DNA from: Stratiolaelaps scimitus
Taxonomy: Eukaryota; Arthropoda; Arachnida; Mesostigmata; Laelapidae
Direction: 5' to 3'
DNA length: 64,000 nt
Assembly (NCBI GenBank): GCA_019614645.1
Contig: JABWDB010000008.1
Span: forward strand, 4,898,001 to 4,962,000
Shown here: one piece after another, positions 25,001 through 36,348 of the stretch
Position numbering within the stretch: position 1 is the first letter of the stretch
Layout of the letters: each line of letters begins with the position of its first letter
Notes under the pieces: model-generated
Told to the model about the DNA's origin: nothing
The model's input: the letters and a program-made list of their open reading frames with translations, nothing else
The model's database searches: none
Translations under genes and position numbers: made by a program

Positions 25001-28000
25001 ATTATATCGGCTCATCCGTCGTGTGGCACCAATAGTGCGCAAAGGGCACCAGCATTGGCAACAGTAGAAATATCACCAGGTGTCGTCGTCCGCATCGACG
25101 TCTCATAGACTACGTATAATAAGTGTGCTTGAGTGCGCGACTATGTCTGTCTGTCTGGATGTTCAATCTATGACTGTGTATATGTTGTAGTAGTAGTAGT
25201 GGTAGTATTAAGGTGCTTTACAATAATTCTGCTTTCCCCATAGAGGGCGGCGAGTGCCCGATGACCGTTGACATTGTCCGTACCTATCGAATGGAGGACG
25301 ACGTGGCACAGCAGGAAGTGCTTTGACATGTGGGGCGGGAGGTGGCGATGACGGCGCCGGCCCACATGCGGGTGTGTGTTCGGGGTCTTTTGGCCGGTTC
25401 GTTGGTTCCCCCGTGCTGTTGGGCCTGCGAACTGAAGGTGAACCGAACCATACCGGGCCGGTGCCGTGCACAGGAGTGCGGTGCAATCGTGGACGCCAGT
25501 ATAAGGTACTGCAAGGTGGTGGTAGCAGCAGCAGCAGCAAAGGCGGGGACGGCAGGCTTGCCCTGCCAAAGGCGTGTTGGAGCTTGTCATTGTTGTCCTG
25601 ACACGAATTGATGACCACGCGCGCACCAGTGACCACTTGGAAGCAACCTTTCCTGCCTGTCCAAGGACGCAGCCGGTCGCTGCAGGCATATTGGTCTCCC
25701 CTTTCTACTTGCTCTCTCGCAGGCTGCCGCTTCAACGTTCTGTGTCTACCTTCCTTTCTCGGCTGCTTCGGTAGCTTGCTAGCTGGCCCGACGCTTTCCC
25801 GCCAGCATTCGCCCACCACCTCCCTCCACTATCTTTCGGCGCTTCTCGGCCTCTTCTCGTCGTTCTTTCTAGTTTTCTGTCTACCAGCTTCGTGCCCCCT
25901 TTCCAAGCCCAACCCCTCGATACGCTCAGCAAAGCCGTATATTCTTCCACGCTGCTCGAAAGACGGGCGTCTGCACCCCTGACGGGCCACCCTTGCGAAT
26001 AAAAGACAGCCCAGTTCGATAAAGAACCGCTGCGGCTTTCACTACGGCTACTACTACTACTGTTGCTGCTGCCGCCGCCGCCGTCATCGCCATCGAAGAG
26101 ACTCCCAACTAGAATCTTGTAGTAGGCCAAAATGACACTTTCTACTCGACAGCAGAATCAACGATAACGACTTCGACTTCCACTGGTAGTTACCCCGCAA
26201 TAGTGGCTAGATGGCCTAGTGAATAATGCCGGCGGCTCGTGGCCCGATGGCGCTATGAGGGACCTGAGCCAGCAATCCTATGTCTGGCATATTGACGAAG
26301 TGGATGCTTCAGGGGGGGGGGGAGTTCAACGCGGGAGAGGTCTTACTCAAGAAAGCTCCTGCACTGCTCAGGGTTGGTAGGTTTCGCCAGCAAATCGACT
26401 ACAATTTCCTTTTGCTTGCTAGCTCTTGTTTGTAGTATATTAGCGTAGGTCGCTGTAGACGCTGCTCAATACTGAGAGAGGTCCGTACAGCCGCAGACGA
26501 CGGTTCCCGCTTATCCAATACGATGGAAGAGGCAACCGGTGTCTTGTATTGTCTGTGTGCTGATGTGTGTATGCGTGCAGGCGTGCGCTTAATTTGTATT
26601 TGAGGTGGCTCAGAAACATGTACCTACACCAATTCCCCTTAAAATCATTGGAAACTTACCGCAGCCCGCAGCCCGCAGAAAGCCGACAGATATGTTGGAC
26701 TATATCTGTCGGCTTGCAAAAAGCTAACTCCTGTGTAGCAAATTGTAAAAACTTCTAACTTACATTTGAAAATACACAAAGAGCTTTCAGAGCTCAATAC
26801 AACGGTAGGCAACAATAAAAAATTGCTGTCTTTTTCCAAACCTGGTACCAACGATGCGGCACAAGCGTTAGATAGCTTAACTTGATTATGAATAAGTTGG
26901 CCCACAACAGGGAGGTCAAATATAGGTTGATCCAAACGACACAACGTTACGGCACGGCTGGGACAGATAGGCTAGACTATATGAAACAAATATTTGACGA
27001 GCGCAGTCGTCGTATCGACATAACATTCTGGAAAAGTGCTGCATAGTGCAACAGACGGCATTTGACAGTGGTGACCAACAGGTCGTTGACGTTTTTTACA
27101 AATGTATCCCCAGTGATCCCTCACAGTCGAGCATGTGTGATAGTTTCTAGCTTCTACGTTTATTGGACAACAAATGCAATTTGACGTCCGATCTGTGCAC
27201 CTGTACTCGTCGGGCTCAGCAGCTACTCGGCACTACGACGGATACGAGCCGACATAGGCCATCGTTCCTGGAACTGACGGTTTGTGGGGTTGGGCGGCCC
27301 GTTTTACAAAAGTCATATACCCCCCCCCCTCAGGATACCAGGGGGCCATCCTCAATTCAGGACTTGCGGCTCGTAAAATATTCATGGGTCTGCCGTGCTA
27401 TGCCAATAATCTCGGCCTGCACCTGGGTCGGCCTTAACGTTCGTGTGCCATCCCTACTCTCTGGACAGACTCTCGAGCTTGTTTGTAGTTGGGCGAATGG
27501 CACGCTGACCTCGACTAGTGAAGACTCAAGTATGGTGAAGTTAAGATTACATATATATAGTTTTTCCTTCGATCTATTATATATTTAAATTATTATGGTT
27601 AATCAATTTGATCCAGCTGTCCGTCAAACTATTGTCTTACTATTGCCTTGTTATTTTGATTATTGACAAGTTGACAATAATACAAAATTATATATTTATA
27701 TACAGCAGTATGTTATACGTGCAGAAATATAATTTCGGAAATTATATTCCTCCGCGTTTAGCAGCAAAGGCCAGCACTGAGAATCCCTTATTTCTTATAG
27801 AAGGAATGTATTATCGTTCTCTTAGTGGACCTCAGCTGGATTTCTAGGCCGACTTCGAAAAATGTAGACATTGTAGATAGTTTTAGTGAACGCATTGAAA
27901 TTGACTTCGGTCCCCCGTTCAGAAAGCGTCAAGGTAAAACCCTTTTCTATACAACATGTCAAATCAAGTGTCCTTCTTTCGTCAAATAGCGCTTTGTAAC

Positions 28001-31000
28001 CTCGCATCATGCTATATTGAGATAATCGTAATGGTTGTACGGCGCGTTTCTGCCCAAACTTGGTGTTATATATGTATTTAGATTTTCCTTAGTAAATTCC
28101 CCTTCCTCCCCTCCCCGCCCTGAAAGCTGGCAAATGACGTGCGCAAAATTCAGAATTTGGTGGAACATTTTCGAGTGCGTGTGGTTTCCATCGAAGGCAA
28201 GCTAAGTTAGAAAACTGTGAATTATGGATTTAAAGACCTTCGAACAGAAACTGTCCTTGACCTCTTTGCGAGGAGACCACTTTTCTGCCCACGTGTATAG
28301 ATTGCTGACTTCACGAATTTCTTCGAGGTTATTTGCCAGATTTGTGGAGGCTGTGTTTAGGGTTTGCTGAAAACATCTACTGCATAACGAAAGATTAAAA
28401 AGTTAAGCCTCGGGTCCTTTGCAAAAGTGTCTCATGTCAATTCTTCTATCTCCGACGCTCCCTTCATTCGCCTACCAAAAAACAGATCGAAGATGCTGAT
28501 AATGTAACCTTGTAATTCGTTAATTAGTTTTTGATTCATTAAAGAAGTGATGATACAACACCTTATATCTTTACACCGGTCAAGATTCACTTTTAGGTTT
28601 TCATTAAAGTACAACTTAAAGCCAGCATGTTTACCTTGTGACGATTCGATGGCCTAACGAACAACTTTGTGGAGCAAACTCACCTTAACCGAATGAATGG
28701 GAATGAACCGCCTAAAGCAGAATTCGCATAAAACGTATGAAATGCGTTAAGACGGCATATCTGGGCCGTTATAATTAAGCCTATGTGTTACTTTATAATA
28801 TATATTAGATATTGCTCAGTAAGTTTGATGTGTTAACCTTGGGGCCATCTGTTAAATATAAGCATTTGATCCTGTTGCCTAATTGTTTGTGTATATCGCA
28901 ACTAATGACACCGAATCCCCCAATTATGTACACAAAAGTGAAGTACGGCATATGTCACTAATTTGTCCTTCAAGTATCTTAAAGTACAAATTCTTCTACT
29001 CCAGTGTCGATATCCTATGACCACAAAACGTATCATATTTCTGTGCGTTATACACATCACATTCATTGACATATCCACCAATTCACAACACCCGGTAGTT
29101 GCGTGGTTCTCGATATACCTGTGCCTTTTTCCTATTTTTGATCTCTCCTCGAACAGCCCTGGACACACATGGATACACAGGGTCCTGCAACATCCTGCCA
29201 AACTACTTCCCCCTTTTGATAAACGCGTCAATACATCAAGGCGGTCCTACAATAACAACTGTCTATAATTCAGCGAGAAACCTCTTAACCAAACAGGGAC
29301 GGCACGCTTTATTTGTCTAGCTAGTCATTAAGGGTGCATTACGAGCGCCGCTAGTTCGGGGTGGGGGGGGACGCAAGCAAGCAGAAAACCACTATTCTTC
29401 TTGGCTGACAGATCAGTGTTCTTGTTGATGTTGATGTTGTTGTCGGCATCAGCGTATCTACCGTGCGTGCTTGCGTGTGCATGCATGCGTGATGTAAACA
29501 TGCAATTCAACCTCACCTTGGGCTGACTACCTACACTGCAAGTCTTCTTCGCCGTCGGCCTTGTACATGTGTATATATGCTCTCGTTCTCCTCGCGCGCG
29601 AACGCTTGTTCTGGGCCTTGCAGAAGCTGCATTATTCCCAAGCGCACAATAAGCCCTGGGAGCTAGGGAGCCGAGGACAAGGACCAGGCCCGCTGGGTTG
29701 GACCAGGGTTCGTCTCCGCGCCTATCTGGCTTTTAGCTTACCCTTTCTCGCTCTCCTTCTGCGCGTAGGCCATGTTGGCTCTAGGCCAATGCACGAAGAT
29801 GACGCTGAGCCGACTGCCAAGGACGAGACATCAGAGCGCATTAGACAAACCGCCTCAACCCGTCCCTGTATCGCCCGTCTGTTATGCTATGGCCTTAGTC
29901 AGTCAGAGCCCTACGTGAGTCGTTACATTCGACGCTGCAAGAAGGGTGGGGTACGGTGCAGAGAGCGCAAATGCGAGAGAGAGATATAGGGTGCGATGGT
30001 TTGTTGTTCTCCCTGAAGGAAAGAACGAGTACCATTGAAGAGGACACTGAGGCCGGTTTCAGGACTCGCCTCGGAGGAAAGTGCAGATGCGGCGCGCGAC
30101 ACAGACCGACCAAGAGGGAGAGGCACAGAGAGAGATGTTTTTTTGTGGTATCTGCATAGGAAACACCTTGTGCTGGCACATCCCTACATAACAGGAGGCA
30201 TATACAATGCAGGTTCATCTTTATTCAAGGAAATAGTATAGTAGTACCCAAGACAATTGAGATGGAGAAGGAATATTAGGCATGCTGCGGTTGCCTGCAA
30301 ACAACTACATCTGCTATATTGATTTTGTAGAGGACCCTTGACATGGTGCTTAAAAGTGTACTAATATCCATACCGTACTGATGTACTGCATTGAGAATTC
30401 AACGACTGAGGAGTGCACAACGAAAACAGTCGAAATGAAGATGCTAGCGTTTGAGCAAAGCGACACTTGGATTACGTGGGCTGCAAGCATCACAAAAGTC
30501 CAGCAGCATTTAATACGCTCATCCAGAAGTATAATCGAACGAGTAGTGTCAGACGTAGCCTAGAACTGTATAGGATGATAGCCAGAAGAAGAGTACCCTT
30601 ACAGCTGAAGACGCATCTCTTTCGACAGTAAACGCGCGTGTCGTATCTACCTCGAAGCTTACTTTGTGTAAGTCTACTTTCTCCCCCTCCTCTATACATA
30701 GAATACAGTGTGATGAAAATGTCGTCCCCCTAGGACACACACGTAGTATTCATATCCAACCACCTATAGCCGTATAGACTAATTTGTAATGAGCTGCTAG
30801 TAAACATTTGTCCGTATACATAGAAACGTATATACACTCTGTTCATTTTTCATTGTTTGCATCTGGAAACGGTGCCCTTCATCGCCGATCGATTTGATGA
30901 GCCCCCAATTAACCTTTTGATTTAACACAATATCTAAAATTACATAAAATCTGTAAATGTAGATCTGCTAAAGAAAATATGTATAGACTAACATCTGAAG

Positions 31001-34000
31001 ATAATTGTTTACACTTAACGACATTTTTCCCTTTTTGACCTTGTTTACATCTTCAACATTTTCAGAGTATATATTGTAATACCTGATGCGACGCAGATGG
31101 ACAAAATATCTCTGTCTTGTAGCTTTGCACTTTGCTACTTGGTTTTCAATTAAATTCAATCCAATCTGTGTTCAAGTTCCGAGATATAATAATAGTTGCA
31201 CCCACTGGTCAATTAAGAAGAGATCAAACCATTCGTGGAACGCCGGAGTCTTAGTGAGTATTTGTAAGTCAAGTGTTATTGGAGGTCCGTATTAACTTGG
31301 TTTGTATGCTCATTTTCTCGATCGTTTTTCAGGTCAACGGTATTCAAGCCGATGGGGCGACCTTAGCGGGCCGGCTGGCCCCAGGCATGGACAAAAGAGA
31401 CCGATAAACACTAATGAGCTGGGCGCATCGGAGAGTGTCAGCTTTAGTCGAACAGGACCCGCCAGCTTGGGGGCACTCTCCAACGGATTGCGCGGTCTAC
31501 TCACGCCCGCCATAGACCGCTCCCTGACGCCAACGAATGTTACCGAACAGCTCGGCGCCACCGTCTACCTTCATTGCTACGTGCGGAATATTGGCCAAAA
31601 AACAGTAAGTGTGTTAATCCAAGCCTGAGACAATGCGGTGGTGATTAGATACGGGACGAGCTCTAATCCCACCACGGTCATGTTGACTATGAACGATAGC
31701 GGCGGCTCACGCCAACAACAGGTGCACATGCCTAGTGGTGGAAAATGTATAATTTTGTTTAGCTGAAAGGCTGAATCCGAAATCGGAAAACAACGATTTA
31801 ACCAAACGATGCCGGGACATCTTATATAATACTTAAGAATGAACCGTTAATTTTAAATTCCATTCACCCTTACACATCGAGCAAGGAGTAAATGGAGCTG
31901 ATAACATACGCTACTCTGAAGTACGCTGAATCGTATGAAGGTTAAACGTTGTTGAGAGCAATGTTTAAACGTTTGCTCCGCACACACAATGATGGATATT
32001 ACAAAGCAACATAATGCCACATCTCGTTTATTTGCTGAATCGTATATGTGTAGTATCTCCTTACCAGGAAAATGTAGATGAAGGTGGTAGAGTAATCGCG
32101 TGTCACGATGACGTCATGTCCATCATATTTCCCAGGAAGCTGAGGTGAGGCGGAAGGGGCCATCTTCGAGATCGAGGGAATTGCGGTTGGAGGTAGTTCT
32201 CTCCTCCCATCACTGCTTCAGCTGTGAACCCCTACTTATTTTCTTTAAGTACAGTTACAACCTTGCCCTTGGCTGATCTGTCAACATTATTATTGACAGC
32301 TCCACGTACGTACCCCCGGTGTATCTCCAACGATACTATTATTATTTCGGTTTGATAAAGTTGATTAGCAACACGGCCGGAATCTTCTTAGAGCGTTCAC
32401 GGCCGAATTAAACCCCCGTCACATCGAAATTTGCCTCCACATCGAACACAGCAATGTTGCGTTCGTCAGTTAGTATTCCATCTGCATCTCACATCTCGTT
32501 AGACATTTTGCAGTTAGATAATCCCTTATGTCGCACTATATAATCGATACACATAGGCGTTTCTCTAGGCACGCAAACGTTGACATCTATTTCGACTAGC
32601 CCCCTGCATCCAAGACTCTTGTGCATATCCAACTATATGGGCAAACGCACTTCTATTAAATTAATATACTGTCAATATGTACTTACAGCACCGGCATGGC
32701 CACATATCAAATGTTTGAAATAGTAAAGTCCTGAAGTTGTTCCTGCTGCTGCAGCTTCTCATGCTTGTTTAGCCTAGGCGTACGAGTCCCCCTATTGCTG
32801 AATTTACTTATTACGAATCCGTTTCGGAACGCTTTCAGGTGACGTGGCTACGCCGGGCTGACTATCACATCCTCACGGTTGGCATGGTCACGTATACGAC
32901 TGACGAGCGGTTCTCCGCCGTGCGCGGTGAAGCCCCTCACCTGCACGGATTCATGACAGCGCTGGCCGCCGGAGACGGCACCAACGCGAACGGGGCCGCC
33001 GGCGGTGGTGGCGGTCCGAACTCGCGGATGATTCCCCCAGCAGAGGATTGGATGCTACAGATTCGCGGCCTGCAGAAGGCGGATGCTGGTATTTACGAGT
33101 GCCAAGTTAACACACAGCATCCCATGCTGAGCGCTCACGTCTCGCTCAATGTCCTATGTAAGTGGCGCACTTGGATCGACGGCCGTGTGGTTTCTCATAA
33201 TATGTTATGTATGCATGAGGCATTAGCTGATGAATCAGGAGTCGCTTCACTGGATTTCCTTCAGACTAGTGAAATTTCGATGTTACACATTACATTACAT
33301 TGTATCTTGATATATACCTGTATCATACAGCGGTTGTTGCACACGGCTAACTTTTCGGCTATGAAGCCGATAGAGGCTGCTGGTTCGATTTCCGCTATGC
33401 GACTCATAGCCTCCCTACCGTGGTCCGGCTTGTGAAAGGCTTGTACTGGGATGTTAAATAACGTAGCTCAATATAAATCAAGATACGTAAAGGATACCCT
33501 GAAGTTGTAGTACACTGATCCTTTAGGTCCAAGGCCCTGCCGTTATCTCGGGGAGGTGTGGGTTTTCCTACCAACATTCCTTGCTGTAATGCCGTAAAAA
33601 GGACGAGTGCCAAGAAGTGTTTGATCTCGAGAAGGTCTGGACGCTCTTCATCCCCTACCAAAAATCCAAGAGGGATCGCGAACGAACGATCTGTGGATCC
33701 AAAACCTCCGAAACAACCCGAACCGAGTATCACGCAGGCTCACCCTAGCAGGATACTCGATCGAATGCTGCTGAGCCACTTTCAAGGCCATCGAATTCTA
33801 CAACAGGACGTAAGAGGTTGGCGGCAGGCGATGACGAGGCGATACCCTCTTCGCTAAGGCCAAACTACCCCTTCAAATAGAGATATTCGCCAAATGGCAT
33901 GAATGCGGAATATCGTCGGTAAGCCCATTCTGAATAAATCACGTCGACGCCACAGCCAGGAGTATCGGCAGGGTAAAAGACGGCACGGTAGTGGTGGAAG

Positions 34001-35646
34001 AGACAGGAGTCGATCAGGCGTACGATAGATTGCGACTATGACGGTAACTCCTCGGAAACGCGCCCGAGTGGTAGGTTGTGTAGGAAATTTGTTATGCGAT
34101 TAGATTGCCAACGTCGCGTGTTTGGGCCTCTTGTTGAACCAGGCGACCAGAATATGGTAGCTCTGTTGAAGGTGACAGCGGACTGTAAGTGATAGACGGG
34201 ATATGAAATGAATGACCTGTGAATTAATTACATGCTTGCGGAGGCAGTACGATGCAAATTGATATCGATGTATTCTATACCGATATTCGGTTCCCTTCAC
34301 ACAGTTTGGGTAATCATGGATTCTATATATAATATACTAGTGGGATTTCGTTTCCAGTAATGATCTGTAAAACAAATCACTTAAATCTATGAGTGCGGAT
34401 TTTTAAGCGGCTCGAATATTGCACAGCTGACACTCTACCGCTCGCGACGTTGACTGCTCAACGCAGAAGGCGCCTCGCGCCGCTGGAATTTCATGAACAA
34501 GCCATAATCGTGCTGCTATCAATTGCCAGCCAATCTTCTCAATTAATAAGTGTGAAGATGTGATTAATGAAAATTTATCACATTACTAATCGGTTACACT
34601 AACCTTGCTCATGTCAACTTTTTGTGGTGATCACGACCAAATCCTATTGCAGCTCCGCGAGCGTCGATCGCTGAAGGAAGCGAACTGTCCGTGATGAGCG
34701 GTAGCGAACTCAGCATCACCTGCGTAATTCACGATTGTCCACAATCACCACTACATGTGTTCTGGTATCACGGTGATCGGGTGGTCAATTACGACAATCG
34801 ATACTCCAAAGTCAACATCACCAGCTTGCCAGCTGCGCCACAGCATCAGCAGGCGGTCGCCCAACAGCGCGACTGGGACAACGCCATTGACAACGGCCGA
34901 CCCGTCTCCCGATTGACTATCCACAATGCTAGCAAGCAGCATTCTGGTAGCTACGTATGTGCACCGATCGATTCCACGCCAGCGACGGTTCACGTGCACA
35001 TTTTTCACGGTACATCCCTACGACTCCAATTTTTTTGATTGACCCTGTCGATGTGGTTACTTGGGCCACGGTTCGGAACTACGTATATATTATAATTGTA
35101 ATATGTTGGAAGAAAGTTTCGCAACTTCGAATAGCAGGATATTCGGTAGTCTAGGGGGTATACGGGGGTGCTCATATGGGGCTTGCTGAAATGATAAACA
35201 ATTCATGCATAGTGTGGATCAATTGCTTAAATCGACCTCGATTTCCGCCGGCAATAGTTTTATAGGTAGACATCTCTTGTCCCTGTCTTGCTAACACTTC
35301 TGCTTGTAACGGCGAACATTTCGACAGTGTGCTTGCAATCGACATATCGCCCTCACTGTCCTCGTCAAAGTCTGCTCATGGAGTACCCCGTACTAACTGT
35401 CGTAGTCATTCGCCTGCTGATGTTTTGTGCGAACACGGCGTTTACTTTGTGTGCGCATAACCATCGGCTAATATTTCGGTGTTTCATCTGCTTCTTCTTG
35501 CAGCCGAGGAGCAAATGTCTCGGCAGTCATCCTCGGAACTTTCCGACGTTTCGGCGTCCCACCCACTGCAGGCGCTCTACAGTCTCGGGCCACTGCTGGC
35601 TCTTCAGATGGCCTTCCTTATGCTGGTCGCAGTTAGGGCCACGTGA
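19314..35646 (+). CDS. dpr-like: dpr-like two-Ig-domain GPI-anchored neuronal surface protein (complete, 5 exons)
   Basis: Joined exons are 19314-19386, 31333-31604, 32839-33157, 34653-35009 and 35504-35646: 1164 nt, 387 aa. Every junction is GT-AG and intron phases (1, 0, 1, 1) keep one frame from ATG to TGA. Residues 1-24 form a signal peptide. Ig1 has Cys106, Trp118 and Cys203, with the family strings HILTVG, TYTTDERF and IYECQVNT. Ig2 has Cys245, Trp259 (FWYHGDR) and Cys324 (SGSYVC). The tail ends in a hydrophobic run (about 364-387), as expected for a GPI-anchor signal. Possible N-glycosylation sites are N93, N276 and N313. Known of the family: Dpr proteins bind DIP partners through Ig1 and guide synaptic partner choice. 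Odd features are a Gly/Ala-rich insertion in Ig1 and a Gln-rich insertion in Ig2. Which dpr paralogue this is cannot be told here. Confidence 0.95.
20366..20417. repeat. G/C-run foldback: one arm, two complementary copies
   Basis: AAGGGGGGTGTTG (20366-20378) can pair with CAACACCCCCC at 20383-20393 or, with all 13 bases, with CAACACCCCCCTT at 20405-20417. A long A/T run (20416-20447) follows. Either pairing gives a stable stem. Confidence 0.85.
21386..21413. repeat. perfect hairpin, 12-bp arms, 4-base loop
   Basis: CTTTCTTATATA pairs with TATATAAGAAAG around TAAC. Located in intron 1 of the dpr-like gene. Confidence 0.85.
23961..24040 (+). repeat. tRNA-like SINE head (Pol III A and B boxes)
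   Basis: TGGCTTAGACGACC (from 23971) resembles an A box. CTGACTGTACGAAG and a variable-arm-like GCCGGAGGCC precede the perfect B box GGTTCGAACC (24017-24026). The T stem around it has one A-C mismatch and the acceptor ends do not pair, so it is not a functional tRNA. The order and spacing match tRNA-derived SINE heads. It lies in intron 1 of the dpr-like gene. Confidence 0.45.
24553..24593. repeat. perfect inverted repeat, 15-bp arms, 11-base loop
   Basis: CGTCACAGGGTCAAT and its exact reverse complement flank ACGTCCATCGC. The arms end in GTCACA, as do those of the 50-bp palindrome at 41.7 kb. Located in intron 1 of the dpr-like gene. Confidence 0.9.
26680..26715. repeat. perfect inverted repeat, 14-bp arms, 8-base loop
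   Basis: AAGCCGACAGATAT pairs exactly with ATATCTGTCGGCTT around GTTGGACT. It follows a short GCAGCCC tandem repeat (26661-26677). Located in intron 1 of the dpr-like gene. Confidence 0.9.
31333..31604 (+). CDS. dpr-like: dpr-like exon 2: linker and first half of Ig1
   Basis: Acceptor TCGTTTTTCAG, donor ACA|GTAAGT, phase 0 at the end. It encodes residues 26-115: a basic, Gly/Pro/Ser-rich low-complexity linker (26-90), then the first Ig1 strands with the sequon NVT (N93) and the B-strand cysteine in VYLHCYV (Cys106). The exon ends just before the strand-C tryptophan. An intron splitting Ig1 here is consistent with what I recall of other dpr genes. Confidence 0.93.
31605..32838 (+). other. dpr-like: intron 2 of the dpr-like gene
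   Basis: 1234 bases between GTAAGT and TTTCAG, phase 0. Nothing else seen in it. Confidence 0.9.
32839..33157 (+). CDS. dpr-like: dpr-like exon 3: second half of Ig1
   Basis: Acceptor GCTTTCAG, donor CTAT|GTAAGT (phase 1). Residues 116-221 start with VTWLRRADYHILTVG and TYTTDERF, the most diagnostic part of the Dpr/DIP interface, and end with DWMLQI, IYECQVNT and the G strand VSLNVL. Between SAVRG and PPAEDW lies an extra stretch of about 35 residues (about 147-184) rich in Gly, Ala and Asn, which lengthens the Cys106-Cys203 spacing to 97 residues. Confidence 0.95.
33158..34652 (+). other. dpr-like: intron 3 of the dpr-like gene
   Basis: 1495 bases, phase 1. Frames at 33404-33733 (-) and 33558-33857 (+) overlap and show no domain. 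Confidence 0.9.
34653..35009 (+). CDS. dpr-like: dpr-like exon 4: Ig2
   Basis: Acceptor ATCCTATTGCAG, donor CACG|GTACAT (phase 1, a weaker donor). Residues 222-340 carry Cys245 (LSITC), the hallmark FWYHGDR (Trp259), the sequons NIT (N276) and NAS (N313), and SGSYVC with Cys324. A Gln/Asp-rich insertion near residues 281-303 (SLPAAPQHQQ onward) sits between the C' and E strands. A second cysteine, Cys250, five residues after Cys245, has no obvious partner. Confidence 0.95.
35010..35503 (+). other. dpr-like: intron 4 of the dpr-like gene
   Basis: 494 bases, phase 1, AT-rich with a strong 3' pyrimidine tract. Nothing else seen in it. Confidence 0.9.
35504..35646 (+). CDS. dpr-like: dpr-like exon 5: GPI-anchor-type tail and stop
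   Basis: Acceptor is the strong pyrimidine tract CTTCTTCTTGCAG. The base left from exon 4 plus CC gives Ala341. The exon encodes a Ser-rich spacer (MSRQSSSELSDVSASH), then a hydrophobic segment LLALQMAFLMLVAV and the short end RAT before TGA at 35644-35646. There is no cytoplasmic tail, which favours GPI anchoring over a transmembrane helix, as known for Dpr proteins. Confidence 0.9.
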
Positions 35647-36279
35647 CATCACCTGAACTTAGGCGGGCGCGGGTGCTGCTACAGGGTAGGTCATGTAACC
35701 GCTAGAACACAGCCCCAATCAGGGTCATAATAACAGCGGCAAAGTTACAGAGCTTTGAGGTGTAAACACAAGATCTCGTGGACATTTTTCATAGCGTCGG
35801 ATTTACCAACAGCCACCACCAGCATCAGCCACCACAAAACAATGGCCAGAACTGAAATTCTCTTTACATCAATCTTACATTTAATTTATTTTTTATATTT
35901 TGTATTTAGTTTATATTTCTCAATGTATTTAATTTACTTTTTCTCTACATTTTTTCATACTCTGCGCATAAGTCACCTTTTTTCTTTTATGGAGGGTTTC
36001 GACAATGCTTGATGCACACGCGTCACTCAGCCGTAATGACCAGTGCAAGACTCACAAATCCCCTAAATCAGGGTTCCTCTTTTTCATACCAAAACTCGGA
36101 CAGCTTGTCCCCAATAGGGGGGCATAACTTCCCCCACAAATTTAAAGGAACTAATTCATGGGTTGCTTAGACGATTTAAGTTCAACGAACAGATAGTGGC
36201 TATTGCTCTCCTGACTCGCGTAGCCCTTCGCCTGTAAGCACATGCGAGTGACTATCACTTTATATAATATTAATAACAA

Positions 36280-36285
36280 AATAAA
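36280..36285 (+). terminator. candidate poly(A) signal AATAAA of the dpr-like gene
   Basis: First good AATAAA after the dpr-like stop, about 630 bases downstream. It would give a 3' UTR of about 650 bases. The intervening DNA is AT-rich and shows no other gene. Confidence 0.35.
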
Positions 36286-36348
36286 AAAGGAAGCAATTCC
36301 ACAAAGGATATACTGTTTAACATCAGCTCAACATTTGTTGATGTATAG

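Larger units (their letters stand above)
19387..31332 (+). other. dpr-like: intron 1 of the dpr-like gene (11.9 kb)
   Basis: Bounded by GTAAGT and TTTTTCAG. Contents: a C/G foldback, three perfect hairpins, a tRNA-like SINE head, a poly-G run, a GC-rich block at 25.2-26.1 kb with low-complexity frames on both strands, another at 29.4-30.2 kb, and unrecognised frames such as 22412-22774 (+) and 27163-27588 (+). Confidence 0.85.

Noticed and set aside
25208..25819. Overlapping 170-200 codon frames on both strands
   Set aside because: Pro/Arg-rich products in a GC-rich intronic block; frames on opposite strands cannot both be real and none has splice support.
33180..33435. Extension of the exon-3 frame beyond 33157
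   Set aside because: Follows a perfect GTAAGT donor; the extension lacks Ig2 features and exon 4 joins in phase.
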